NCBI GenBank assembly: GCA_016928975.1
Contig: JAFGJR010000146.1
Span: 1-8,366, forward strand
Length of the DNA: 8,366 nt
Direction: 5' to 3'
DNA from: Sedimentisphaerales bacterium
GTDB lineage: Bacteria > Planctomycetota > Phycisphaerae > Sedimentisphaerales > SG8-4
In this document: one piece after another, positions 1 to 6,694 of the stretch
Position numbering within the stretch: the first letter of the stretch is position 1
Layout of the letters: each line of letters opens with the position of its first letter
Position numbers and translations under genes: made by a program
Notes under the pieces: model-generated
What the model was told of the DNA's origin: nothing
Databases searched by the model: none
The model's input: the letters and a program-made list of their open reading frames with translations, nothing else

Positions 1-32
1 AAGGTCTTGGAGCTACCCAGGCACACAATGTT

Positions 33-40
33 GGAAGGAG
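33..40 (+). promoter_or_regulatory. Ribosome binding site of the small secreted peptide
   Basis: GGAAGGAG is a strong Shine-Dalgarno match. It is 7 nt from the ATG at 48 and 1 nt from the ATG at 42, so it decides the start in favour of 48. The 20 nt at 31-50 align without gaps to 316-335 before the giant gene, with 15 of 20 positions identical. Confidence 0.6.
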
Positions 41-47
41 AATGAAA

Positions 48-257
48 ATGGCAGCGATCAACACAATACGACGAATGGCGATTCTGGCCTTGTTGCTCAG
101 CACGGCCAGCCTTCTGCACGCGGGCGAGATTACAGTCATCAATTGGAGCGGTTCTCTGGACGTACCCGACAATGACGAGTACGCCACATCCTACATGGTC
201 AGCCGCGCTCCGTCCGGGGCCATCGTCGACCTGGGTGCCTACGAGCGCGGCTCGTAG
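48..257 (+). CDS. Small secreted peptide with parallel beta-helix C-terminal signature (probable remnant)
   Basis: A 69-aa product. ATG codons occur at 42 and 48 in the same frame. The AAGGAG at 35-40 is only 1 nt from the first but 7 nt from the second, so 48 is chosen. Residues 1-25 form a clear Sec signal peptide: basic RR at 8-9, hydrophobic core AILALLLS, cleavage likely after LHA. The mature part is only 44 residues. It ends in AIVDLGAYERGS, close to the 'P(I)VDMGAYE' ending common in large secreted right-handed beta-helix (choice-of-anchor Q) proteins of Planctomycetota. No beta-helix repeats lie between signal and ending, although that family normally has several hundred residues. I infer a gene shortened by internal deletion, leaving signal peptide joined to tail. 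It could instead be a genuine small secreted peptide. No catalytic motif is visible. It lies 75 bp upstream of the giant gene on the same strand. Confidence 0.5.
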   Translation: MAAINTIRRMAILALLLSTASLLHAGEITVINWSGSLDVPDNDEYATSYMVSRAPSGAIVDLGAYERGS

Positions 258-317
258 GCGATCTTGCACCGCCGCTGCGAACGACGGCGTGAGTTGTGCG
301 TAAAAAGAGTCCTCTTT

Positions 318-325
318 GGAAGGGG
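318..325 (+). promoter_or_regulatory. Ribosome binding site deciding the start of the giant gene
   Basis: GGAAGGGG lies 7 nt before the ATG at 333, and a signal peptide begins directly at that codon. The frame stays open back to 264, but that extension has no ribosome binding site and would put an arginine-rich stretch ahead of the signal peptide. The site directly abuts a short inverted repeat, AAAGAG (304-309) and CTCTTT (312-317), whose pairing could influence access to it. Confidence 0.65.
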
Positions 326-332
326 TAGAAAG

Positions 333-3300
333 ATGAGAGCGGTACGAATCGCAGCTTTGTTGGGTGTGTTATTGACAGGGGTGGGCGACAACCAGCTTGC
401 TTTCGCCCAACAGTACCTTGCTGATTCCGGTTTCGATACCAGTGGCGACAGTACCGCCCTGCGAGCCAACTCGTCGGGTCAAGACTGGTATGAAAGCAGG
501 CAGGACAGCTCACCTGGACCAACTCTTCTGACCCTCGACACCAGCAACGTGGGCGGCAACAGCTCGAAGAAGGCGAAACTCACCTCCAGCACCGCTAACC
601 CCGGCGGCAACGCCTATCTGACCCAGGAGTTCAGCTCCCCACAGACGGGGCGTTTTACAGCGCAGTGGCGCATCTATGTGGATTCCATCACCAATATCTC
701 CGGCCATCCCGACTGCGCCGGCTGGATGATGATCGGAGACGATTCGGATTCCAGCAGCAAGGGACCGAACGCCAGCGACAGTGAGCGGTTCGTCTACATG
801 GCGTTCCTCAAGAATGGCGGCGGCACCAGTGGCACGATGGATTTGGTGGCGATGGAGAGATACGTAACGACGCTGACTCCCATCGCATCGAATCTGTCCC
901 TTGATCGCTGGTATACGATACGAGTTGACGTGGACCCGACCACGGACTCGTACGACGTGTATATAGATGGCAAACCCATCATAGCCTCATGGCCTTCAAG
1001 AAAGGTCAAATCCAGCGTCACCCATATCAGTTTCGCCCAGTGGAACGACGGCGCCGGCACCTTCTACGTGGACGATGTCACCGCGGGGCCGCTGCAAGCG
1101 CCGCCAATGGGTCACTGCACAGGCCCCTGGCCGCCGGCTGTCGAGGTGTACCCGGAGAACCCTACCCCCTCGGACAACATTACTCTGACCTTCTCCTACA
1201 CCTATCCGTGCAACTGCCCACCCTACCGTCTGAGCACCGTCACGCGGGACGGGAGCTCAATCTACGCTCGGTTCTCGCAGGTCGTGTGTGTTGTCTGTGA
1301 CCCGCCGGAAGTGTGCTACTCGGAGAGCGAGGGGATCGGCCGCCTCCCGGCCGGCTGCTACGATGTCTACGTGAATGATGCAGGGGGCCCCGTCCCCATG
1401 GCCGCCGGGGAGGAGTACACGAAGGTCTTCACCTTCTGTGTGGAAGATGAATGTCGTGTGGCGGCGGTAGCCCAGCCGGCCACGAACATTCAGTGTGCCT
1501 CGGCCACGCTCAACGGACGGATCACGGACGACGGCGGCGAGGCCTGCCAGTACAAGTTCCGCTTGATCGAGGAAGGGAACGCAAGCTACCAGGAAACGTC
1601 CTGGACAGGCTCCAAACAGGCTGGCGAATCGTTCAGTTGGGCAGCCTCCGATCTGAAATCCGGAGTCAAGTACTGCTTCGCCGTCAAGGCCCAGAACTCC
1701 CGCTGCGAATCGGCTTGGAGCAGCGACCAGTGTTTCACGACGGGACTGTTGCAGGTCGAGACCCAGGCGGCTACCGCCGTCACGTGCAGCTCGGCCACGC
1801 TGAATGGCAAGGTCACAGATGGCGGCGGCGTCGCGTGCCAATACAAGTTCCGGTATAGGAGGGATGGCACCACGACCTACACTGAAACCGCTTGGACCGG
1901 CTCCAAGACGACCGGCCAGACTTTCAGCCAGGCAGTCACCGGATTGAGTCCGACGACGAGGTACTACTTCGCCGCCAAGATCAAGAACCCGTCCTGCGAG
2001 AGTCCGTGGGGGACCGAGCTGAACTTCATGACGGTGTCCTCGCAGGTCGAGACGCAGGCGGCCACAGATATCAAATGCAACGGCGCCACTCTCAACGGCC
2101 GAGTCGTCGCCGACGGCGGCGAGGCGTGCCAGTACCGATTCCGCTATAGGCGGGCCGCCGATGCGACCTACTCCTACACGAGCTACGTCGGCTCCAAGCA
2201 AACCGGGGAAACCTTCAGCCAGGCGATCACAGGCCTGGAGCCGTGGACCCGATACTACTTCGCCGCCCAGATCAAGAATTCCGGCTGCGAGAGCGCGTGG
2301 GGCAGTGAGCTGAACTTCCTGACCACGCTGAGCGTGGAGACCCGAGCGGCCACGGACATCACGTGTACCATGGCCACTTTGAACGGCAGGATCGCGGACG
2401 ATGGCGGTGCCGCGTGTCAGTACAAATTCCGGTACAAGAAGGACGGCGACACCACCTACACGGAAACCGCCTGGACCGGCTCCAAGCGGACCGGCGAGAC
2501 CTTCAGCCAGGTGGTTTCCGGGCTGAGTATGGGGACCAAGTACTACTTCGCCGCCAAGGCCAAAAATGGCACCTGCGAGACGCCGTGGGGCACTGAGCTG
2601 ACGTTCACGACAATGAAGCTTCCCACGGCGACTGCCCAGGCGGCCACGGCCATCGGTCTGTACTCCGCTACGCTCAATGGCAAGCTCACCGATGATGGCG
2701 GTGGCGTCTGCCAGTATCGCTTCCGATATAGGAAGGAAGGCGGGGCGACGTACACTCAGACCGATTGGACCGGCTCCAAGCGGACCGGGGCGACCTTGAG
2801 TCAGCCCATATCGGGGCTGAGCCAGAGCACGAAGTACTTCTTCGCCGCACAGGCCAAGAACGCCGAATGCGGCGAGGGGGCCTGGAGCAGCGAGTTGAGT
2901 TTCACCACGCTCACTCTGACGAAACCCACGGTGACCACGCTGCCTGCCACCAATGTCCGGGAAGCGAGCTTCACGACGGTCGGCAAGATCGTCAAGGACG
3001 GCAACGATGTCTGCCAGTATCGGTTCCGGATCACGCGGCCACTGGCTCTCACTACCGGAAGGTTCCCTCCGGGCAGGATTCCCCGGATCACGGCCTTGAG
3101 CGACCCCGGAATGACCGTGGACCTTCGCTACACCTATACTTCCTGGACCGGGGCGCGGCGGACCGGTGAGTCCTTCAGCGAAGACATCAGCTCACTCGAT
3201 CCCAACACCACGTATCATATCGCCGCACAGGCCAAGAACGCCGCAGGAGAGAGCGCCTGGGGCGAGGAGGTGGATGTCAAGACTCTGGCGATTGCCGTGA

Positions 3301-6300
3301 TCAAGGATCTCCGCAGCAGACACAGTTCTACGAGCAGGCACGTGTACTTCCTGAATGGGGTCTCTCTGTTCCCTCTGGACCCAGAGAAGTTCACGGTCAA
3401 GATCAACTGGGCAGGACTCGAGCCGGGCAAGGTCCAATGGCGGACGCCCAAGGGGACCTATGAGGACACCTGTGCGACGGGCCAGACTGAGGTATCTCGC
3501 TCCTTCGACATGGGCACAGAGTTCGGCGTGGGAGGCAAGCTCCAGGTCCGGGCAGTCCCCAAGGTCGCCGGCAAGGAATCCGCCTGGGTGACGGCCAACT
3601 TCACGGTCATGGCGCCCCCGCCCGGTGTCCCGACCGGTTTGTTCATAGCCGTCGAAGAAGAGGAAGTCAATGGGACCGCGGGGCTGGGGTACATCACGAC
3701 GTTCCCATTCTTCATGGATCTTTTCGGCCAGACGACTCCGGGCAGTCAGATACCAAGGGATCTTAAGGGCTTTGGCGGGCGCGATATCGGCATTCGCGCG
3801 AGCGTCTGGGTGCTGTTCGTGGCCGTCAGAGAGGGCAACGCTCAGTTCGTCATGATGCCACCGTTACCCTTCACCACGGACACCTCGGTTACGCTTGCAG
3901 GCGCATATACCTATGGCCCGGCCACGCTTGAGGTCTCGGTGACCTTCACGAACGGGAAATGGGAGGTCAAAGGCGTACTGACGATCGGCGTTCATGAGAA
4001 GAAAGCTTTCCCCATCGGACAATGGGGGCCATTCTATGCCAGGGGCTGGGTGAGCGTGAACTTTGAGGCCCAGATCATCACTACCGGCTGGGGGCCCGGG
4101 CTCAATCCCGATTGGAACGGGAGCATTTTCCTTCAGCCCGGGCTGGGGATCGCCGGCGGGATCGGCATCGGGAACGTCGCGGGCTGCGAGTTGTACGTAG
4201 AGGGCGGGCTCGAGCTGCTCCTGACGTTCCCCGGGGACGACCCGTTGGCGAAGCTCTGCATCTACGTCAAGGGAGGAGTCCAGTGCTACTTCCTGTGGTG
4301 GGATACGAGCTGGGAGCCGGTCTACGAGCACTGGTGTCTCGTGGATCAATTGAGCTCGCAGGGTCTCCATGGTACAGCCGCGTCGTCCGGGCTTGACCAG
4401 ATCCTTCTGGGTAGTGGCTGCCCGGAGTTTGGTTGCCTTGTCAAGGATCCGTCGAGATTCAAGCTGATGGACCGCAACTACCTCGGGCCGGACTACGCCG
4501 TGTGGCTGCCGGAGGCCTCTGAAGACGACGTCCGCAACGCCGGCGACCTGACCGCGCTTGCCGCCACGGCTGAGCCGCAGGCCAACACCGGGGAAGAACA
4601 GGTTCTGCAATCCAACGTCTTCAAGATGTCGGTGCCTACGATAGCCTCCGACGACGACGAGCCATTGCTGGCCTGGGTCTATGATGATCCGAATCGGTCC
4701 AGCATCAATCGCACGCAGATCGTGTTCAGCATGTCGGACCAGGGGACGTGGACCCCGCCCAGTCCGATCCATGACGACGGGACCGGGGACTTCTCCCCGC
4801 AATTGACCGTGCTTCCAAACGGGCAGATCCTCTGCGCATGGGAGAACATCAACCGAGTGCTGTCGGACAGTGAGAATCTGACTGCCGCGGCTTCTGCGAT
4901 CGATATCGCCGCGGCCTCCTACGACAGCACCAGCGGGCTCTGGAGCACGCAGGCCCTGACGAACGACTCCCATATGGATCGAAGCCCGCACATCGCCGCG
5001 GGGGACAACAACACGGCCATGGTCGTCTGGATCACCAATGAGAAAAATGACGTGATGGGCAAAGACGCCACGGCTCTCAACACGATCCAATACAGCCTGT
5101 GGGACGGCAGCGCCTGGTCAAAACCCGGCACGGCGGCTACGAAGATTGGATACATGCTCAAGACCTCTGCCCTGGCCTACGATGGCACACAGGCAGTGTA
5201 TGTCTACGCGATAGACGCCGACTGGGATACCGCCACCGATAAGGACGAGGAGCTCTATGCCCTCGTGTACGACGACGCTCGATGGTCACAGCCCATACGA
5301 CTGACCAACGACACGGTCGTGGACGCCAATCCCCAGGTCGTGTACGACCGGGGCGAGCCGCTCATGGTCTGGTACAGGGATGGCAACCTCGTCAGTTGCC
5401 GCAGCTTGTTTACCACGAATCTGCAGCAGATCATTGGCACCGACATCGTCGGGGGCATGGAGTTCCACCTGGCCAAGAGCTCTGACGGGCGCATCTCCCT
5501 GGTCTGGAGTGACGTCTCGCCGCAGGTTCAGGGCACCGATATCTTCACGGCTACGTATGACCCGACGTTCGGCCTTTGGAGCAATGCCTATCCGCTGACC
5601 TCGGACAAGGCCGTAGAGAAGGCTATAGCCGTCACGTACGCAGGGTCAGACGAGTTAGCTCTGGCGTACGACAAGGTCGAGATGACAATCAACGACCAGG
5701 GCATTCCTGAGCCGAACCAGACGAGTCTGTGCGTGCTGCGACACGCGTTCGGAAGGGATGTCGCCGTGGCGGCGACGGACATCACGTTCGATCCGGCTAA
5801 TCCGGCGCCCGGCGACGAAGTCCAGATCACAGCCGTCATCCGCAACCTGGGAGATGTGGCGGAGGCTGACGTACATGTGACGTTCTATCATGGCGACCCG
5901 AACGAGGACGGCGTGCAGATCGGCAATCCACAGACCATCCCGGGCCCCATACCCGCCGCTGGCTCGGGTACGGCTACGGTCTCCTGGACGATTCCGCAGG
6001 TCAATAGCCCGCAGCAGATCTACGTGGTCACCTCCATCGCCGACGATTCTCCAGTTGGTTCACCGGAGCGGACTCTGGCCAACAACATCGCCCACGTTGC
6101 ACTGATGGCCCCGGATCTGACTGTGAGGTCCATCTTCGTGGAAGCGACCGGCTACAAGGCGCGGAGTATCACAGCGAGAATAGCGAATGCAGGGGCAGTG
6201 GCTGCCCGGAACATCGATGTGACGATCCGCAGAGACTCCGCCCAGAGTCAGGTGTTGAAGAGCTTCACCATCGCGGCCCTCGACGCCAATACCGTCGAGG

Positions 6301-6638
6301 AGCTGCGTTTCGACTGGGACATCTCAGCGGAGGACTTCAACGATCCTGAGGTCCTTCTGTACGTCGTCGCCGACGGGAGTCACTCCATCGCCGAATCGGA
6401 CGAGAACAACAATACGAGCCTATGTGTGGTCCAAGTGAGCATGAAGGGCGACGTCACCGACGACGGCAGCGTCGATGAAACGGATCTGGCCGTCCTGACG
6501 GAGCGCTGGCTCGACACGAGCGAGAGCCCGAATTGGCTGCCAGGCTGCGACCTGGACCACAACGGGCGCATCGATGCTGTGGACTTTGCCATCCTGAGCA
6601 GAAACTGGCATCGGGAGGCGGCGTGGCACACGGAGTGA
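333..6638 (+). CDS. Giant exported multidomain protein: ConA-like, Ig-like, six FN3-like repeats, beta-propeller, two CARDB-like domains, C-terminal dockerin
   Basis: A 2101-aa protein. Residues 1-23 are a signal peptide, likely cleaved after AFA. About 24-255 is a ConA-like beta-sandwich, with WYTIRVDVDPTTDSYDVYIDG and a closing FYVDDVTAG. About 265-375 is an Ig-like domain with eight cysteines between 293 and 374. FN3-like repeats start at 376, 475, 572, 668, 765 and 866. About 989-1100 is another Ig/FN3-like module. About 1105-1340 is a Gly/Trp-rich all-beta domain I cannot name. About 1428-1800 is a 6-7-bladed propeller, seen as recurring strands LLAWVYDD, ILCAWEN, MVVWITNE, LMVWYRDG and SLVWSD. 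About 1809-1925 and 1927-2035 are CARDB-like; the second ends in the typical IAESDENNN. A type I dockerin occupies 2037-2092. No catalytic motif is seen, so a binding, adhesive or scaffold role outside the cytoplasm is inferred. Domain types are recognised by pattern only; boundaries are approximate. Confidence 0.9.
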   Translation: MRAVRIAALLGVLLTGVGDNQLAFAQQYLADSGFDTSGDSTALRANSSGQDWYESRQDSSPGPTLLTLDTSNVGGNSSKKAKLTSSTANPGGNAYLTQEFSSPQTGRFTAQWRIYVDSITNISGHPDCAGWMMIGDDSDSSSKGPNASDSERFVYMAFLKNGGGTSGTMDLVAMERYVTTLTPIASNLSLDRWYTIRVDVDPTTDSYDVYIDGKPIIASWPSRKVKSSVTHISFAQWNDGAGTFYVDDVTAGPLQAPPMGHCTGPWPPAVEVYPENPTPSDNITLTFSYTYPCNCPPYRLSTVTRDGSSIYARFSQVVCVVCDPPEVCYSESEGIGRLPAGCYDVYVNDAGGPVPMAAGEEYTKVFTFCVEDECRVAAVAQPATNIQCASATLNGRITDDGGEACQYKFRLIEEGNASYQETSWTGSKQAGESFSWAASDLKSGVKYCFAVKAQNSRCESAWSSDQCFTTGLLQVETQAATAVTCSSATLNGKVTDGGGVACQYKFRYRRDGTTTYTETAWTGSKTTGQTFSQAVTGLSPTTRYYFAAKIKNPSCESPWGTELNFMTVSSQVETQAATDIKCNGATLNGRVVADGGEACQYRFRYRRAADATYSYTSYVGSKQTGETFSQAITGLEPWTRYYFAAQIKNSGCESAWGSELNFLTTLSVETRAATDITCTMATLNGRIADDGGAACQYKFRYKKDGDTTYTETAWTGSKRTGETFSQVVSGLSMGTKYYFAAKAKNGTCETPWGTELTFTTMKLPTATAQAATAIGLYSATLNGKLTDDGGGVCQYRFRYRKEGGATYTQTDWTGSKRTGATLSQPISGLSQSTKYFFAAQAKNAECGEGAWSSELSFTTLTLTKPTVTTLPATNVREASFTTVGKIVKDGNDVCQYRFRITRPLALTTGRFPPGRIPRITALSDPGMTVDLRYTYTSWTGARRTGESFSEDISSLDPNTTYHIAAQAKNAAGESAWGEEVDVKTLAIAVIKDLRSRHSSTSRHVYFLNGVSLFPLDPEKFTVKINWAGLEPGKVQWRTPKGTYEDTCATGQTEVSRSFDMGTEFGVGGKLQVRAVPKVAGKESAWVTANFTVMAPPPGVPTGLFIAVEEEEVNGTAGLGYITTFPFFMDLFGQTTPGSQIPRDLKGFGGRDIGIRASVWVLFVAVREGNAQFVMMPPLPFTTDTSVTLAGAYTYGPATLEVSVTFTNGKWEVKGVLTIGVHEKKAFPIGQWGPFYARGWVSVNFEAQIITTGWGPGLNPDWNGSIFLQPGLGIAGGIGIGNVAGCELYVEGGLELLLTFPGDDPLAKLCIYVKGGVQCYFLWWDTSWEPVYEHWCLVDQLSSQGLHGTAASSGLDQILLGSGCPEFGCLVKDPSRFKLMDRNYLGPDYAVWLPEASEDDVRNAGDLTALAATAEPQANTGEEQVLQSNVFKMSVPTIASDDDEPLLAWVYDDPNRSSINRTQIVFSMSDQGTWTPPSPIHDDGTGDFSPQLTVLPNGQILCAWENINRVLSDSENLTAAASAIDIAAASYDSTSGLWSTQALTNDSHMDRSPHIAAGDNNTAMVVWITNEKNDVMGKDATALNTIQYSLWDGSAWSKPGTAATKIGYMLKTSALAYDGTQAVYVYAIDADWDTATDKDEELYALVYDDARWSQPIRLTNDTVVDANPQVVYDRGEPLMVWYRDGNLVSCRSLFTTNLQQIIGTDIVGGMEFHLAKSSDGRISLVWSDVSPQVQGTDIFTATYDPTFGLWSNAYPLTSDKAVEKAIAVTYAGSDELALAYDKVEMTINDQGIPEPNQTSLCVLRHAFGRDVAVAATDITFDPANPAPGDEVQITAVIRNLGDVAEADVHVTFYHGDPNEDGVQIGNPQTIPGPIPAAGSGTATVSWTIPQVNSPQQIYVVTSIADDSPVGSPERTLANNIAHVALMAPDLTVRSIFVEATGYKARSITARIANAGAVAARNIDVTIRRDSAQSQVLKSFTIAALDANTVEELRFDWDISAEDFNDPEVLLYVVADGSHSIAESDENNNTSLCVVQVSMKGDVTDDGSVDETDLAVLTERWLDTSESPNWLPGCDLDHNGRIDAVDFAILSRNWHREAAWHTE
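1458..3296 (+). repeat. Six tandem in-frame repeats of about 290 bp encoding FN3-like domains
   Basis: Units run 1458-1754, 1755-2045, 2046-2333, 2334-2624, 2625-2927 and 2928-3296, encoding 99, 97, 96, 97, 101 and 123 residues. The shared protein pattern is Q/RAATxI-C-xxATLNG, DDGG-xxCQY-K/R-FRY, WTGSK-xTGxTFSQ, L-xxxTxYYFAAxxKN-xxCE-W, and a closing F-T-T. DNA similarity is high in places: the 15-mer at 1893-1907 recurs at 2472-2486 and 2766-2780, and units four and five share 23 identical bases (2472-2494 and 2766-2788). This points to recent duplication or gene conversion. Units one to four carry the Cys at all three consensus positions, unit five lacks the first, and unit six keeps only the CQY cysteine and has an insertion of about 25 residues. 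Unit one has two extra cysteines (448, 467). Confidence 0.9.
3645..4352 (+). other. Domain of unknown identity: Gly/Trp-rich all-beta region (residues ~1105-1340 of the giant protein)
   Basis: Between the last Ig/FN3-like module and the propeller lie about 235 residues of alternating hydrophobic and polar residues, suggesting many beta strands. Notable parts are an acidic start (VEEEEV), aromatic stretches (FPFFMDLF), a Gly-rich centre at 1269-1280 (PGLGIAGGIGIG), an EGGLELLLTF strand, and a Trp/Cys-rich end (CYFLWWDTSWEPVYEHWC). Large bacterial surface proteins with propellers and Ig domains often contain similar Gly-rich beta segments, by my recollection. I cannot assign a family. Limits are inferred from the better defined flanking domains. 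Confidence 0.5.
4614..5732 (+). other. Beta-propeller domain (BNR/sialidase-like fold) within the giant protein
   Basis: Residues ~1428-1800 hold about seven hydrophobic strands of the type xLxVW followed by acidic or polar turns. They alternate with segments such as SLWDGSAWSKP, YDSTSGLWSTQALTND, YDDARWSQPIRLTND and YDPTFGLWSNAYPLTSD. This is the usual look of a 6- or 7-bladed propeller of the BNR/sialidase-like superfamily. I see no sialidase Arg-triad or Tyr/Glu nucleophile pattern, so binding rather than hydrolysis is the conservative reading. Blade number is uncertain. Confidence 0.7.
6441..6608 (+). other. Type I dockerin-like domain at the C-terminus of the giant protein
   Basis: Residues 2037-2092 contain two EF-hand-like calcium loops. 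The first begins GDVTDDGSVDETDL, with ligand positions D2040, T2042, D2044, S2046 and D2051. The second begins DLDHNGRIDAVDF, with D2073, D2075, N2077 and D2084. Each is followed by the dockerin helix pattern (LAVLTERWL; FAILSRNW). Dockerins bind cohesin modules in cellulosomes. In Planctomycetota such C-terminal dockerin-like domains are common, although the partner is often unknown. No cohesin is seen in this window. Confidence 0.88.
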
Positions 6639-6694
6639 CGGTCGCACTCCTCTGACAACCAATGGCCCGTCGCGTCATGTAGAGATGTGCGACG
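6632..6694. terminator. Possible bidirectional terminator region between convergent genes
   Basis: The stop codons of the giant gene and the phosphoesterase face each other across 36 bp. One hairpin pairs GGAGTG (6632-6637) with CACTCC (6645-6650) around a 7-nt loop and overlaps the stop codon. A second pairs CGTCGC (6668-6673) with GCGACG (6689-6694) and overlaps the phosphoesterase's last codons. Neither is followed by a T-run on either strand, so an intrinsic terminator is only a weak inference. Confidence 0.3.

Noticed and set aside
264..332. N-terminal extension of the giant gene to the in-frame ATG at 264
   Set aside because: It has no ribosome binding site and puts a highly basic stretch before an otherwise normal signal peptide; the ATG at 333 has a strong site 7 nt upstream.
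258..332. Possible terminator between the small peptide and the giant gene (CGCCG 270-274 with CGGCG 285-289)
   Set aside because: The stem is only 5 bp with a 10-nt loop and no following T-run.
1257..2201. 314-codon open frame on the minus strand
   Set aside because: It lies opposite the FN3 repeat array, and its repetitive sequence is the mirror of those repeats. It shows no domain or export signal.
1458..3296. Periodic repeats considered as a CRISPR array or satellite DNA
   Set aside because: The units are about 290 bp, contiguous and in frame, and encode FN3-like domains; there are no unique spacers between short repeats.
3864..5090. 408-codon open frame on the minus strand
   Set aside because: It lies entirely within the giant gene, whose strand carries recognisable domains throughout. 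The minus-strand product is rich in Arg/Val/Gly/Pro without any motif, as expected for a GC-rich shadow frame.
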